NCBI GenBank assembly: GCA_035461175.1
Contig: DATHVR010000152.1
Location: forward strand, 1 to 41,554
Source of the DNA: DATHVR01 sp035461175
GTDB taxonomy: Bacteria; Actinomycetota; Acidimicrobiia; Spongiisociales; ZC4RG35
Direction: 5' to 3'
DNA: 41,554 bases
Each line of letters begins with the position of its first letter. Position 1 is the stretch's first letter. A program made the position numbers and the translations under genes. The notes under the pieces are model-generated. The model saw nothing but the letters and a program-made list of their open reading frames with translations. It was not told the origin of the DNA and ran no database searches. Of this stretch, positions 7,776-15,560 are shown piece after piece.

Positions 7776-7779
7776 TCAG
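7761..7779. terminator. Symmetric hairpin across two convergent stop codons
   Basis: CTGATCA (7761-7767), loop AACGC, TGATCAG (7773-7779) form a perfect 7-bp stem. The stem contains both the transglutaminase TGA (7773-7775) and the MerR-gene TGA (7778-7776, minus strand). It could stop transcription from either side, but neither side has a T tract. Confidence 0.4.
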
Positions 7780-8273
7780 GAAGAGGCGGCTTCGTCCCGG
7801 ACGTCGTCCTCGACGCGGCGCAGCATCTCGAGAAACCGGTCGCGATCCAGTTCGAAACGGCTCACGTCTTCCTCCACGTCCCGGGCAATCTCGTCGATGG
7901 CGACGAAGAAGGCCATCTGGCCGTGACGGAGGGCGTCGAGGAGCTCGCCGTCGTCGTTGACGACGGAGAAGATCGACTGGCCATCGGTGACCAGCTTGAC
8001 CGAGGCTAGATGGTCGTCGAACGAGGCATTGCGGCGCAGGTACTCCCAGGCGCGTCGCACCCGCTGCAAGGACATTCCGTTGTCGAGGAGACTGCGGACG
8101 ACGCGGAGGGCGACCAGGTCCCGGAAGGAGTACAGGCGCCGAACTCCCGGCCGACCTCCCGTCGACTGGATCGAGGGACTCACCAACCCGACCCGGTCCC
8201 AGTAGCGCAATTGATGCGGTGTGCAATTGGTCAACCTGGACGCCTGATCGGCGGTGAATGCCTGCTCGGACAA
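7776..8273 (-). CDS. MerR-type transcriptional regulator
   Basis: A 165-aa protein with an N-terminal MerR-like winged helix-turn-helix: FTADQASRLTNCTPHQLRYWDRVGL followed by the wing GGRPGVRRLYSFRDLVALRVV. The C-terminal half (about 75-165) is a helical effector or dimer region ending in a charged helix, without the Cys pattern of metal sensors. I place the start at TTG 8273, since a GGGAGAA ribosome binding site lies 5-6 nt upstream; a TTG at 8285 would add four residues. Its targets are unknown; the nearby genes are a convergent transglutaminase and a DUF3040 protein on the same strand. Confidence 0.87.
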   Translation of the reverse strand: MSEQAFTADQASRLTNCTPHQLRYWDRVGLVSPSIQSTGGRPGVRRLYSFRDLVALRVVRSLLDNGMSLQRVRRAWEYLRRNASFDDHLASVKLVTDGQSIFSVVNDDGELLDALRHGQMAFFVAIDEIARDVEEDVSRFELDRDRFLEMLRRVEDDVRDEAASS

Positions 8274-8401
8274 TGCTTCTCCCAACGTCTGACGCCGGGA
8301 TGCGGTTCACCCGGCCAACTCGTTCAAATCTCTCCTCCGCCCCGGACCGCAGTGGTGCTCGACGCCAATGGCGGAAGATCGGTCACTCTAGCCGATCGCG
8401 G

Positions 8402-8737
8402 TCAGCGGCGTCCGAAGGGGCGACGGGGCCAGTCGGGCCGATCGTCGGAACTGGGCTCGCGTTCACCGAACGCCCACCCCCGGCGTCGGATCTCCTGCAC
8501 GAGAACCGTGGCGGAGACCACCATCAAGGTGAATCCGGCCAGTGCGACCAGCGTCTGGCTGGTGAAGAAGGCGACGACGATGGCGAGCCCACCGATCAAC
8601 CCCACGAGCGGAAGCCGGACCCCGAAGCTGCGGGTGCGGTCGATGTTCCTGACCGCAGTCGCCAGTTCCGGGTCGTCCTCGTAGAACTGCCGTTCTATCT
8701 CCGCCAGTATCCGTTGCTCTCGATCGTCCAGCGGCAT
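8402..8737 (-). CDS. DUF3040 domain-containing membrane protein
   Basis: An 111-aa protein starting MPLDDREQRILAEIERQFYEDDPELA, the hallmark N-terminal helix of the actinobacterial DUF3040 family. Two adjacent membrane segments follow (about 41-58 and 62-80, LPLVGLIGGLAIVVAFF and LVALAGFTLMVVSATVLV), then a polar Arg/Pro-rich tail. Function is unknown; the family is small, abundant and largely restricted to Actinomycetota, which supports the taxonomic guess. The ATG at 8737 has GAGGA 5 nt upstream, and a -10-like TATACT lies about 45 bp before it. Confidence 0.9.
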   Translation of the reverse strand: MPLDDREQRILAEIERQFYEDDPELATAVRNIDRTRSFGVRLPLVGLIGGLAIVVAFFTSQTLVALAGFTLMVVSATVLVQEIRRRGWAFGEREPSSDDRPDWPRRPFGRR

Positions 8738-8781
8738 CGTGTTCCTCGGACAGGGGGCCTCTCTGACCCCGACTGGGTTTC

Positions 8782-8787
8782 AGTATA
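8782..8787 (-). promoter_or_regulatory. -10-like element of the DUF3040 gene
   Basis: The minus strand reads TATACT (8787-8782), a 5/6 match to the sigma-70 -10 consensus, 44 bp before the DUF3040 ATG. The region where a -35 would lie has no good match, so the promoter is tentative. Confidence 0.4.
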
Positions 8788-8826
8788 CGAAGGCTGAGAT
8801 GAATGCGAGATGGGCAGTGATAATTA

Positions 8827-9360
8827 TGTGGGGGTACTCCCCCACACCCCACGGCTACCCGAGCCACCCTCCCAACACCGTGGGGGCCATCCACCCCACC
8901 GCCTCCCGCCAGATTCCGTCTGTCGCGTGTCGGCCACCTACGGAGGTCGGGTGGTTTCGTGTGGAGGCTCTCCCCTCACCGCTTTCACGTCTCATGTGGG
9001 GGTACTCCCCCACACCCCCACGGCCGGTCACCCACCCTCGCCGCACTTCGGGGCCATCCGCCGGCCGCTCCCCCCGTCAGAGCCCGTCTGTCGCGTGTCG
9101 ACCAAGTATTGAGGTCGGGTGGTTTCGTGTGGAAGTTCTCCCCTTACGCCCTTCTGTCTCACGTGGAGGTACTGCCCCCACACCCCCACGGCCGCCCGAG
9201 CCACCCACCCGACACGACGGGCTATCCGCCGGCCCGCTCCCCTCGTGAGAGCCTGTCTATCCCGATGACTTGTGGGGGGTACTCCCACACACCCACGGCC
9301 GGCCACCTCACCGGCCAATACATCGGGACCATCCGCCCCACCGCCTCCGCCCGTAGCCGA
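8827..9360. repeat. Tandem array of ~168-bp repeat units, four copies
   Basis: Units start at 8827, 8995, 9162 and 9271: lengths 168, 167 and 109 (shortened), the last running into a C-rich repeat. Each opens with a hairpin: GTGGGGG-TACT-CCCCCAC at 8828-8845 and again at 8996-9013, with decayed forms at 9163-9181 and 9272-9288. This is followed by CCCCACGGC, a Pro-codon-like C-rich part, then (units 1 and 2) GTCTGTCGCGTGTCG and GAGGTCGGGTGGTTTCGTGTGG. Unit 3 lacks the last third. The two full units look about three-quarters identical by eye. The gene-free stretch is 8738-9462. Reading frames through it are Pro-rich, lack ribosome binding sites and look like no protein I know. Confidence 0.85.
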
Positions 9361-9378
9361 TCTCTGTGGCGAACCGAG

Positions 9379-9446
9379 AACCACCCACCACTCACCACCC
9401 ACAACTCGCCATCACCCACCACCCACCGACCTCCGACCTCCGACCT
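9379..9446 (-). repeat. C-rich (minus-strand GT-rich) interspersed repeat with heptamers
   Basis: On the minus strand this reads AGGTC, two GGAGGTC heptamers, then GGTGGGTGGTGGGTGATGG and further GTGGGTGGTGAGTGGTGG, ending in GGTTC. It is the inverted form of the element at 2295-2360 and lies between the 168-bp array and the histidine phosphatase start, ending 16 bp before that ATG. Confidence 0.7.
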
Positions 9447-9462
9447 GTACCCTGGCGTGTTC

Positions 9463-10065
9463 ATGGCGGCACGCGTCCACCTCGTTCGACACGGTGAGGT
9501 CGAGAACCCCGACCACCTCGTCTACGCATCTCTTCCCGGCTTCGATCTCTCACCAGCAGGAGTGGAGCAGGCCCGGGCAGTGGCCCGCTATCTGGGGCGG
9601 CAGCCGATCGTATCCGTCTGGTCCTCACCGCTGGAGCGGGCGCTGCGGACCGCCGAGACGATCGGGGCCCGGATCGGCCAGCCGGTTCGGGTCGACCCCG
9701 AGCTGATCGAGTGGCAGCTGATGGGTCGCTGGGCCGGGGTGTCCTGGGATGACCTGCCGGAGCGATTCCCGGGCGAACTCGAGGCACTGCTGGAGCGCCC
9801 CTTCGATCTGCCCTTCTCGCCCGAGAGCCTGGAGCAGCTGGCGCGACGAATTGGTGGAACCATACGTCGGCTGGAAGCACTCCATCCCCACGGCGAGGTG
9901 ACGGTGGTCAGCCACTCGGCCCCGATCCGGGCGGCGGTGCTCGAACTTACCGGAGAGCCGCTGACCTCCTTCCGCCGGGTGGAGCCGGGCCACTGCTCGG
10001 TGACCACACTCCGCCCTGGCTCCGCCTGGAAGATCGAGACGACCTGGTCGCCGGAGGAGGCGTGA
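9463..10065 (+). CDS. Histidine phosphatase family protein (phosphoglycerate-mutase-like)
   Basis: A 200-aa phosphatase with the RHG catalytic motif VHLVRHGEVEN near residue 5; the His accepts the phosphate. SSPLERALRTAETI near 55-68 and VVSHSAPIRAAV near 147 (second catalytic His) complete the family pattern. Likely a cytosolic small-molecule phosphatase such as a broad-specificity, cobalamin-pathway or GpgP-type enzyme; the sequence does not decide the substrate. The ATG at 9463 is chosen because the conserved strand starts at once. The stop overlaps the GTG of the next gene (GTGA). Confidence 0.9.
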   Translation: MAARVHLVRHGEVENPDHLVYASLPGFDLSPAGVEQARAVARYLGRQPIVSVWSSPLERALRTAETIGARIGQPVRVDPELIEWQLMGRWAGVSWDDLPERFPGELEALLERPFDLPFSPESLEQLARRIGGTIRRLEALHPHGEVTVVSHSAPIRAAVLELTGEPLTSFRRVEPGHCSVTTLRPGSAWKIETTWSPEEA

Positions 10066-10805
10066 GACCGCTGATCGTGGCCTCGGCGCTGCTGATGGCC
10101 GCCACCGGAGCCTGGACCGTGGTGCTGGCGACGTCGCCTCCCCCGGATCACTCCGGCCCCGCCGTGGTGATGATGTCGGTGGCGCTCTGGATCGCCACCG
10201 TGGCCGCGCTGACCGGGATGCTGGTGGTGCGCGGTCGGTGGGCGCGTCGGTTGGCGCTGGCGGTGGCGGTGGCCCACGGGGTGGTGGCACTGCTTCCCGA
10301 GCCCGACGGCTGGTGGGGGGCGGCAGCGATCCTCTCCTGCGGGGCTGCCATCGCCATCGGCGGACCATGGCTCAACGGTTTCATCCGCCAGCGTCCGGCG
10401 GCGGCCGGCCCTCCCGATCGGGCGGTATTGTTGCCCCTCTTGCTGGTCGCCACCGGCTTTGCCATCGGCGCCGCCGGCGGCGGATCGGCTGCCGCGGCCC
10501 TCGTCGGCTATTCATCCTTCCTGGTCGCATTCTGGTTCATTCAGGCCCTGCCCGGTGCCTTGCTGCTGGTGCGGTTGGGATGGCCCGTTCTTGCCCTCGG
10601 CCTGGCCTGGCCGATCGGAGGGCCAGCCGGTGTGGCGGCGGCGGCGGGGGCGGTGGCGGTGGCCTTCCTGGCCTGGCACGAGACGGTGCATCATGCTCTT
10701 CATCCGCTGGTGCAGTCCGGGTCGCGTGTTCCCATTCCTCCCGAGCTGGCGCCACGCGACGTTCTCGACGCCGCCGAGATCGACGACAGGGGCCGTCCGA
10801 AGTGA
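10062..10805 (+). CDS. Uncharacterised polytopic membrane protein
   Basis: A 247-aa, highly hydrophobic protein with about seven predicted membrane helices, rich in Ala, Gly and Val, ending in a polar tail of about 30 residues (VPIPPELAPRDVLDAAEIDDR). I do not recognise a family. The GTG at 10062 overlaps the phosphatase stop by 4 bp and has GGAGGAGG immediately upstream, so translation is coupled. A poly-Ala/Gly stretch near 190-205 comes from GGC/GCG repeats. The neighbour on either side is co-transcribed, but no pathway is implied. Confidence 0.8.
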   Translation: MRPLIVASALLMAATGAWTVVLATSPPPDHSGPAVVMMSVALWIATVAALTGMLVVRGRWARRLALAVAVAHGVVALLPEPDGWWGAAAILSCGAAIAIGGPWLNGFIRQRPAAAGPPDRAVLLPLLLVATGFAIGAAGGGSAAAALVGYSSFLVAFWFIQALPGALLLVRLGWPVLALGLAWPIGGPAGVAAAAGAVAVAFLAWHETVHHALHPLVQSGSRVPIPPELAPRDVLDAAEIDDRGRPK

Positions 10806-11068
10806 AACGTCGTCCGAATCTCTGGATCGTCCTCCCCGCCCTGCTCAGTGGCGCTCTGGCCGCCTGGCTGGGCGGGACCGTCACGGCGGTTTCGTGCCGT
10901 TACCGCGATCTGGACGGCACCCTCGTCACCTGCCCCGGCTGGACCGCCACCGTCGCCGTCCTCTCGTTCCTGGTCATCGGCCTGGGGGTCCTGGTGGTGA
11001 TGGTGCTGGTCTTCCGATCGCTGGCCGAGTGGCGCCAGCAGCAGGAGCGGGACTCGAAGAAGACCTGA
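10802..11068 (+). CDS. Small two-helix membrane protein
   Basis: An 88-aa protein with two membrane segments (about 8-29 and 47-71) around a short loop containing two Cys (SCRYRDLDGTLVTCPGW), which could form an extracytoplasmic disulfide. The C-terminus is basic and charged. The GTG at 10802 overlaps the preceding stop (GTGA), making it the third gene of the phosphatase operon. No family recognised. Confidence 0.75.
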   Translation: MKRRPNLWIVLPALLSGALAAWLGGTVTAVSCRYRDLDGTLVTCPGWTATVAVLSFLVIGLGVLVVMVLVFRSLAEWRQQQERDSKKT

Positions 11069-11104
11069 TCGGCGGAACCCACCGGCCCGAACTCGAGAGA
11101 GTTT

Positions 11105-11121
11105 TGTACCGTGGCGGTACA
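11105..11121. terminator. Hairpin between convergent operons
   Basis: TGTACCG (11105-11111), loop TGG, CGGTACA (11115-11121): a perfect 7-bp stem between the membrane-protein operon (ends 11068) and fabF (stop at 11130, minus strand). A T4 tract precedes it on the plus strand (A tract after it on the minus strand), so it is not a canonical intrinsic terminator in either direction. Confidence 0.4.
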
Positions 11122-11129
11122 GCCAAACC

Positions 11130-12386
11130 TCAGGTTGGCGGTCTGGACAGCACCAGGGAGACGTTGTGGCCGCCGAAGCCGAACGAGTTGGTGAGGGCGT
11201 GGTCGATGGTGGCGGGGCGGGCCTGGTTGGGGACGTAGTCGAGGTCGCAGTCCGGGTCGGGAGTCTCGTAGTTGATGGTGGGAGGGAGGAGGCCGTGTTC
11301 GATGGCACGGATGCACAGCACCGCCTCCGCCGCTCCGGCCGCCCCCAGCATGTGGCCCGTCATCGACTTCGTCGACGACACCGGGATACCGGGGGCCGCC
11401 GCTCCGAACGTCAGATAGATGGCGGCGGTCTCGGTGGCATCGTTGGCTTCGGTCGAGGTGCCGTGAGCGTTGATGTAGCCGATCTCGCCCGGCTCCAGGC
11501 GGGCATCGGCCAGAGCATTGGTCATGGCCCGGGCGGCGCCGGTGCCTCCGGGTCGGGGCAGGGTCATGTGGTAGGCGTCGGCCGACATGCCGTAGCCGGT
11601 CACCTCGGCCAGGATCGTTGCCCCCCGGGATCGGGCGTGCTCGAGCTCCTCCAGGACCAGGGCCGCCCCACCTTCGCCCATGACGAAGCCGTCCCGGTGG
11701 AGATCGAAGGGCCGCGAGGCGGCCGTGGGGTCATCGTTGCGGCTGCTCAGCGCCCGGGCCTGAGCGAAGCTGGCGATACCGAACTCGGTGATCGCCGCCT
11801 CGGCGCCGCCCGCCACCACCACGTCGGCGGCGCCGCGCCGGATCAGCTCGGCTCCGTCGCCGATGGCGTTGGCCGAGGCGGAGCAGGCCGTGACCACACA
11901 GGTGACGGGACCGAGCAGGTGATGCTCGATCGAGGCTTGACCGGCGGCGATGTTGGGGATGATCTTCGGGACGCCGGTGGGCGTCACCCGGTCGGGACCC
12001 CGGTTCCGGAGCAGGTCGATCTCGTCGATGAACGCCTGCATGCCCCCGAATCCGGCGCCCACCACCACACCGGCACGCGCCGCGGCGGGGTCGTCCTCCT
12101 GATAGGAGATACCCGCCTGGGAAAGCGCCTCCCGGACCGAGACCAGAAAGAACTGGGTGTAGCGGTCGAGGCGGCGCAGCTCCCGCTTCTCGAAGTGCTG
12201 GCCAGGGTCGTAGTCGGAGGCTTCGGCGGCGATCGTGGTGCGGTAGCCGTCGGTGTCGAACAGGGTGATCTGTCCCACTCCGGACCGCCCCGCGGTGACG
12301 CCGTCCCATAAGGCATCTACCCCCACCCCGAGCGGGGTGGCGGCCCCCATCCCCGTGACGACGACGCGGGTCTGGTGGGGTGTCAT
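11130..12386 (-). CDS. fabF: 3-oxoacyl-[ACP] synthase II
   Basis: FabF condenses malonyl-ACP with a growing acyl-ACP in type II fatty-acid synthesis. The 418-aa length is typical. The Cys-His-His triad is present: C168 in VVTACSASAN, H308 in INAHGTST and H345 in MTGHMLGAA; the C-terminal GFGGHNVSL is also typical. The ATG at 12386 gives the expected RVVVTGMGAATPLG start. It is the last gene of the fabD-fabH-fabG-acpP-fabF run, 25 bp downstream of acpP. Confidence 0.97.
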   Translation of the reverse strand: MTPHQTRVVVTGMGAATPLGVGVDALWDGVTAGRSGVGQITLFDTDGYRTTIAAEASDYDPGQHFEKRELRRLDRYTQFFLVSVREALSQAGISYQEDDPAAARAGVVVGAGFGGMQAFIDEIDLLRNRGPDRVTPTGVPKIIPNIAAGQASIEHHLLGPVTCVVTACSASANAIGDGAELIRRGAADVVVAGGAEAAITEFGIASFAQARALSSRNDDPTAASRPFDLHRDGFVMGEGGAALVLEELEHARSRGATILAEVTGYGMSADAYHMTLPRPGGTGAARAMTNALADARLEPGEIGYINAHGTSTEANDATETAAIYLTFGAAAPGIPVSSTKSMTGHMLGAAGAAEAVLCIRAIEHGLLPPTINYETPDPDCDLDYVPNQARPATIDHALTNSFGFGGHNVSLVLSRPPT

Positions 12387-12411
12387 CGGAACCGGGTTTC
12401 GAGCCGTGGGC

Positions 12412-12651
12412 TCAGAGCTTGCCGTGGACCATGTCGACGGCCTGGCCCACGGTGTGGATGTTCTCCGCCTCTTCGTCGGGGATCTTGACGCCGAACTCGT
12501 CCTCGAGCGCCATCAGCAGTTCGACCACGCCCAACGAGTCGACTTCGAGGTCTTCTTCAAAGGTGGCTTCCTCGCTGACCTTGTCGGCGTCGAGTCCCAG
12601 CTCGTTCACGAGGACTTCTTTGAGTCGCTCGGCTACTTCTGCGCGATCCAT
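12412..12651 (-). CDS. acpP: Acyl carrier protein
   Basis: This 79-aa acidic protein carries acyl chains on a 4'-phosphopantetheine arm attached to S39 in the motif DLEVDSLGVVELLMALE. The four-helix pattern and the ending HTVGQAVDMV are standard. It lies between fabG and fabF, where it serves every enzyme of the cluster. Confidence 0.97.
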   Translation of the reverse strand: MDRAEVAERLKEVLVNELGLDADKVSEEATFEEDLEVDSLGVVELLMALEDEFGVKIPDEEAENIHTVGQAVDMVHGKL

Positions 12652-12708
12652 GTCTGGTTTCCTTTCGTTGGGCCCCGGTCCGTAAGTCCGGAAGGTGGGG
12701 CAATGTAG

Positions 12709-13467
12709 CTAGATGGCGAGGCCTCCGTCGACCATCACCACCTGGCCGGTGATGTAGCCGGCCTCTTCGGAGGCGAAGAAGCCCGCCAGGGCCGCCACCT
12801 CGTCGGGACGGCCGAAGCGCCTCAGTGCGATCGCCTCCAGGGTGGCCGCCTTGAGGGTGTCGCCCAGAGCCTCGGTCATCTCGGTGTCGATGAAGCCGGG
12901 GGCGATCGTGTTGACCGTGATCCCCCGCGACCCCACCTCCTTGGCGACCGACTTGGCGAACCCGATTAGACCGGCCTTGGAGGCGGCGTAGTTGGCCTGT
13001 CCGGGGTTCCCGGCCACCCCGGCCACCGAGGCGATGCAGATGATCCGACCCCAACGGGCCCGGATCATTCCCCGCAGTACCGCCCGGGTGCACAGGTAAG
13101 CCGAGCGGAGATTGGTGGCGATGACCGCGTCGAAGTCCTCCGGCGCCATGCGGACCAGGAGGTTGTCGCGGGTGATTCCGGCATTGTTGACCAGCACACC
13201 CACCGGGCCGAGTTCCGAGCTCACCCGCTCGAGCATCTCGCCCACGGCCGACGCGTCGGAGACATCGGCCCCTACCGCCAGTGCCCGCCCGCCTTCGGCC
13301 TCGATGGCCTCGACCACCTCCCGGGCGGCATCATCGCGGCGGGCGTAGTTGACGGCCACCGGATGGCCCCGGCGACCGAGTTCGCGGGCGATGGCGGAAC
13401 CGATCCCGCGGGAGCCGCCCGTCACCAGGGCAACGGGATGGTCGGGATCGGCGGCCGGCTCGGCCAC
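12709..13467 (-). CDS. fabG: 3-oxoacyl-[ACP] reductase
   Basis: FabG reduces 3-oxoacyl-ACP with NADPH. The 252-aa short-chain dehydrogenase has the nucleotide loop TGGSRGIG at 16-23, NNAG at 94-97 and the catalytic residues S147, Y160 and K164 (YAASK). The ending AGYITGQVVMVDGGLAI is typical for FabG. It starts with GTG at 13467, which shares one base with the TAG of fabH (TAGTG), so translation is coupled. The order within the cluster supports FabG rather than another reductase of the superfamily. Confidence 0.95.
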   Translation of the reverse strand: MAEPAADPDHPVALVTGGSRGIGSAIARELGRRGHPVAVNYARRDDAAREVVEAIEAEGGRALAVGADVSDASAVGEMLERVSSELGPVGVLVNNAGITRDNLLVRMAPEDFDAVIATNLRSAYLCTRAVLRGMIRARWGRIICIASVAGVAGNPGQANYAASKAGLIGFAKSVAKEVGSRGITVNTIAPGFIDTEMTEALGDTLKAATLEAIALRRFGRPDEVAALAGFFASEEAGYITGQVVMVDGGLAI

Positions 13468-14555
13468 TACGACCCCTCGCTCTGGTAGCGACCGAAGAAA
13501 TCCAGGTTCGGCTGCAGCAGACTGAAGACGTCGGCGTCGGTGGGAGGCAGCTCGGCGTCACTCGCCCCGATCGGCGTCACCCGCTCGCCCCAGCGCACCA
13601 GCCCGGCGGCCCACGACAGACCGGCTCCGAAGGCCGCGAAGGCGATCATCGCGCCGGGTGCAACCCGACCTTCTTCCAGCGCCTCGGTGAGGGCCACAGG
13701 GATGGTGGCGGCGGAGGTGTTGCCGTAGGAGGCAATGTTGACGAATACCTTCGAATCGGGGATCCCCAGGCGCCGGGCGGCGGCATCGATGATGCGGACG
13801 TTGGCCTGGTGGGGAATGAAGAGATCGATGTCGTCCACCCCCATTCCGGCGGCATCGAGCGTCCGGGCGGCGGCCTCGCTCATGGTGGTGACGGCGCGCC
13901 GAAAGACCTCGGGCCCGTTCATCCGGATTCCGCAATCGGCGGGGATGGGCGGGGTGACGTCGCCGGCGCTGCCGTCGCGCGGCACCTGCAGGATGTCGTG
14001 GACCGAGCCGTCCATACCCAGTTCCGAGGAAAGCAGTCCCACCGGCTGATCGGTGGCTTCGAGGATCACAGCCCCGGCGGCGTCGCCGAAGAGCACCGCC
14101 GTGGTCCGGTCGGTGAAGTCGAGATGCCGGTGCAGCTTCTCGGCCCCGACCACCAGCACGGTGCGGTTGCTCCCCGCCCGGATCATGTTGGTGGCTACCA
14201 CCAGGCAATACAGGAAGCCGGAGCAGGCGGCATTGAGATCGAAGGCGGCGGCGTTGACCGCCCCCAGCTTGTCCTGGAGGATCGAGGCCGCCGACGGAAT
14301 CAGGGAATCGGCCGTGCAGGTGCCGAGAACGATCAGGTCGAGGTCCTCGGGCCGGCGCCCGGCCGCGGCCAGGGCTCGCTGGGCGGCGACCGCCGCCATG
14401 TCCGAGACCTCGACATGGCTCAGCCGCCGTTCTTTGATCCCGGTGCGGGTGGTGATCCACTCATCGCTCGTCTCGGTGAGCGACTCAAGATCGTGGTTGG
14501 ACAGCACCGTCGGCGGCAGGCACTTCCCCCAGCCTGTGATTTCGGCGTTGGGCAC
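13467..14555 (-). CDS. fabH: 3-oxoacyl-[ACP] synthase III
   Basis: FabH starts fatty-acid synthesis by condensing an acyl-CoA primer with malonyl-ACP. The triad is C111 (LNAACSGF), H249 (FIPHQANVR) and N279 (SYGNTSA). I chose the GTG at 14555 because AGGAGG lies 5 nt upstream, a near-perfect ribosome binding site; an ATG at 14576 that overlaps the fabD stop (ATGA) would add seven residues (MTSEEVS). The 362-aa product is about 30 residues longer than usual, with a Pro/Asp-rich C-terminal extension after the FGAGLSWA motif. The wider pattern of the primer pocket was not assessed. Confidence 0.94.
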   Translation of the reverse strand: MPNAEITGWGKCLPPTVLSNHDLESLTETSDEWITTRTGIKERRLSHVEVSDMAAVAAQRALAAAGRRPEDLDLIVLGTCTADSLIPSAASILQDKLGAVNAAAFDLNAACSGFLYCLVVATNMIRAGSNRTVLVVGAEKLHRHLDFTDRTTAVLFGDAAGAVILEATDQPVGLLSSELGMDGSVHDILQVPRDGSAGDVTPPIPADCGIRMNGPEVFRRAVTTMSEAAARTLDAAGMGVDDIDLFIPHQANVRIIDAAARRLGIPDSKVFVNIASYGNTSAATIPVALTEALEEGRVAPGAMIAFAAFGAGLSWAAGLVRWGERVTPIGASDAELPPTDADVFSLLQPNLDFFGRYQSEGS

Positions 14556-14572
14556 GCTCACCTCCTCGCTGG

Positions 14573-15505
14573 TCATGGCATGCTACCCAACGCCTCGCGA
14601 GCAGAGGGGACATCCGCCGGCGAGGACACGGTGATCACGGCGGCCTCACGCACGGTGCGCTTTGCCAGTCCGGCGGTGACGTCACCGGGGCCAACGTGCA
14701 CGAACGTGTCGATGCCCGCCTCGGCCATAGCCTGCAGAGTGTCGGAGAACCGCACCGGTGCCGTCACCTGTTCGACGAGGGAACGGCCGACCTCGGCCGC
14801 CTCCACCGGACGAGCGCTGACGTTGGCATACACCGGGAAGGAAGTCGGCGCGGGCGTGATTCCCTCGAGGGCCGTCGCCAGGCGCTCGGCGGCCGGGGCC
14901 ATGAACGGGGAGTGGAAGGCGCCTGCCACCGCCAGCGGCACCACCCGGCGCAGGCCCAGCTCGCGGGCAGCAGTGGATAGCCACTCGACGTCGTCGACAC
15001 CTCCCGCCACCACGATCTGTCCAGGAGCGTTGATGTTGGCGACCCAGATCCGGCCGCCTTCATCGCGACGACGCCGGCACACCTCGTCCACGTCCACCAG
15101 GTCGGATCCGATCACCGCGGCCATCGTCGACGGGGCGGCATCGGCTGCGGCGGCCATCGCCCTACCTCTCTCCGCCACCAGCCCCAGCCCCTCGGAGAAC
15201 GAGAAGACCCCGGCGGCCGCCAACGCCGTGTACTCGCCCAGCGAGTGACCGGCCGCCGCCGCCGGGGCGGGCACATGCGGCGCCAGTTCCTCCCACAACG
15301 CGTAGGCGAGGGCGTAGAGGGCGGGCTGAGCGTGCTCGGTGCGGGTGAGCGTCTCATCTGGACCCTCCAGGCACACCTGCCGGAGGGAGAACCCGAGGAC
15401 TGCGTCGGCGCTCCCACCGATCAGATCGGGGCGGGCCTCGAAGAGCTCGGCGCCCATACCCACGAATTGGCTTCCCTGGCCGGGGAACAAGACTGCGTAC
15501 GGCAT
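14573..15505 (-). CDS. fabD: Malonyl-CoA:ACP transacylase
   Basis: FabD moves malonyl from CoA to ACP. The 310-aa enzyme has the oxyanion motif FPGQGSQ at 7-13, the nucleophile S88 in GHSLGEY and H198 in AGAFHSPFM. The ATG at 15505 is preferred to the ATG at 15511, because GAAGGA lies at a good distance only from the former. It is the first gene of the fab cluster, with a 55-bp gap to the divergent hydrolase gene. Confidence 0.95.
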   Translation of the reverse strand: MPYAVLFPGQGSQFVGMGAELFEARPDLIGGSADAVLGFSLRQVCLEGPDETLTRTEHAQPALYALAYALWEELAPHVPAPAAAAGHSLGEYTALAAAGVFSFSEGLGLVAERGRAMAAAADAAPSTMAAVIGSDLVDVDEVCRRRRDEGGRIWVANINAPGQIVVAGGVDDVEWLSTAARELGLRRVVPLAVAGAFHSPFMAPAAERLATALEGITPAPTSFPVYANVSARPVEAAEVGRSLVEQVTAPVRFSDTLQAMAEAGIDTFVHVGPGDVTAGLAKRTVREAAVITVSSPADVPSAREALGSMP

Positions 15506-15560
15506 CGACATCCTTCGACTCGTGAGCTTGCCTCGAGGTTACGTTCGCTACGTTGCGGGG

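Noticed and set aside
8739..9248. Open frame of 169 codons through the tandem repeats
   Set aside because: Pro-rich repeats arise from the 168-bp unit being a multiple of three; no ribosome binding site, not stable across units, no known family.
8827..9446. CRISPR-like array
   Set aside because: Units are ~168 bp, similar along their whole length with no short identical repeats and unique spacers, and no cas genes are present.
11105..11121. Intrinsic terminator for fabF or the upstream operon
   Set aside because: Stem is good but the T tract lies on the wrong side for plus-strand reading, and the minus strand has A's after the stem; kept only as a hairpin of low confidence.
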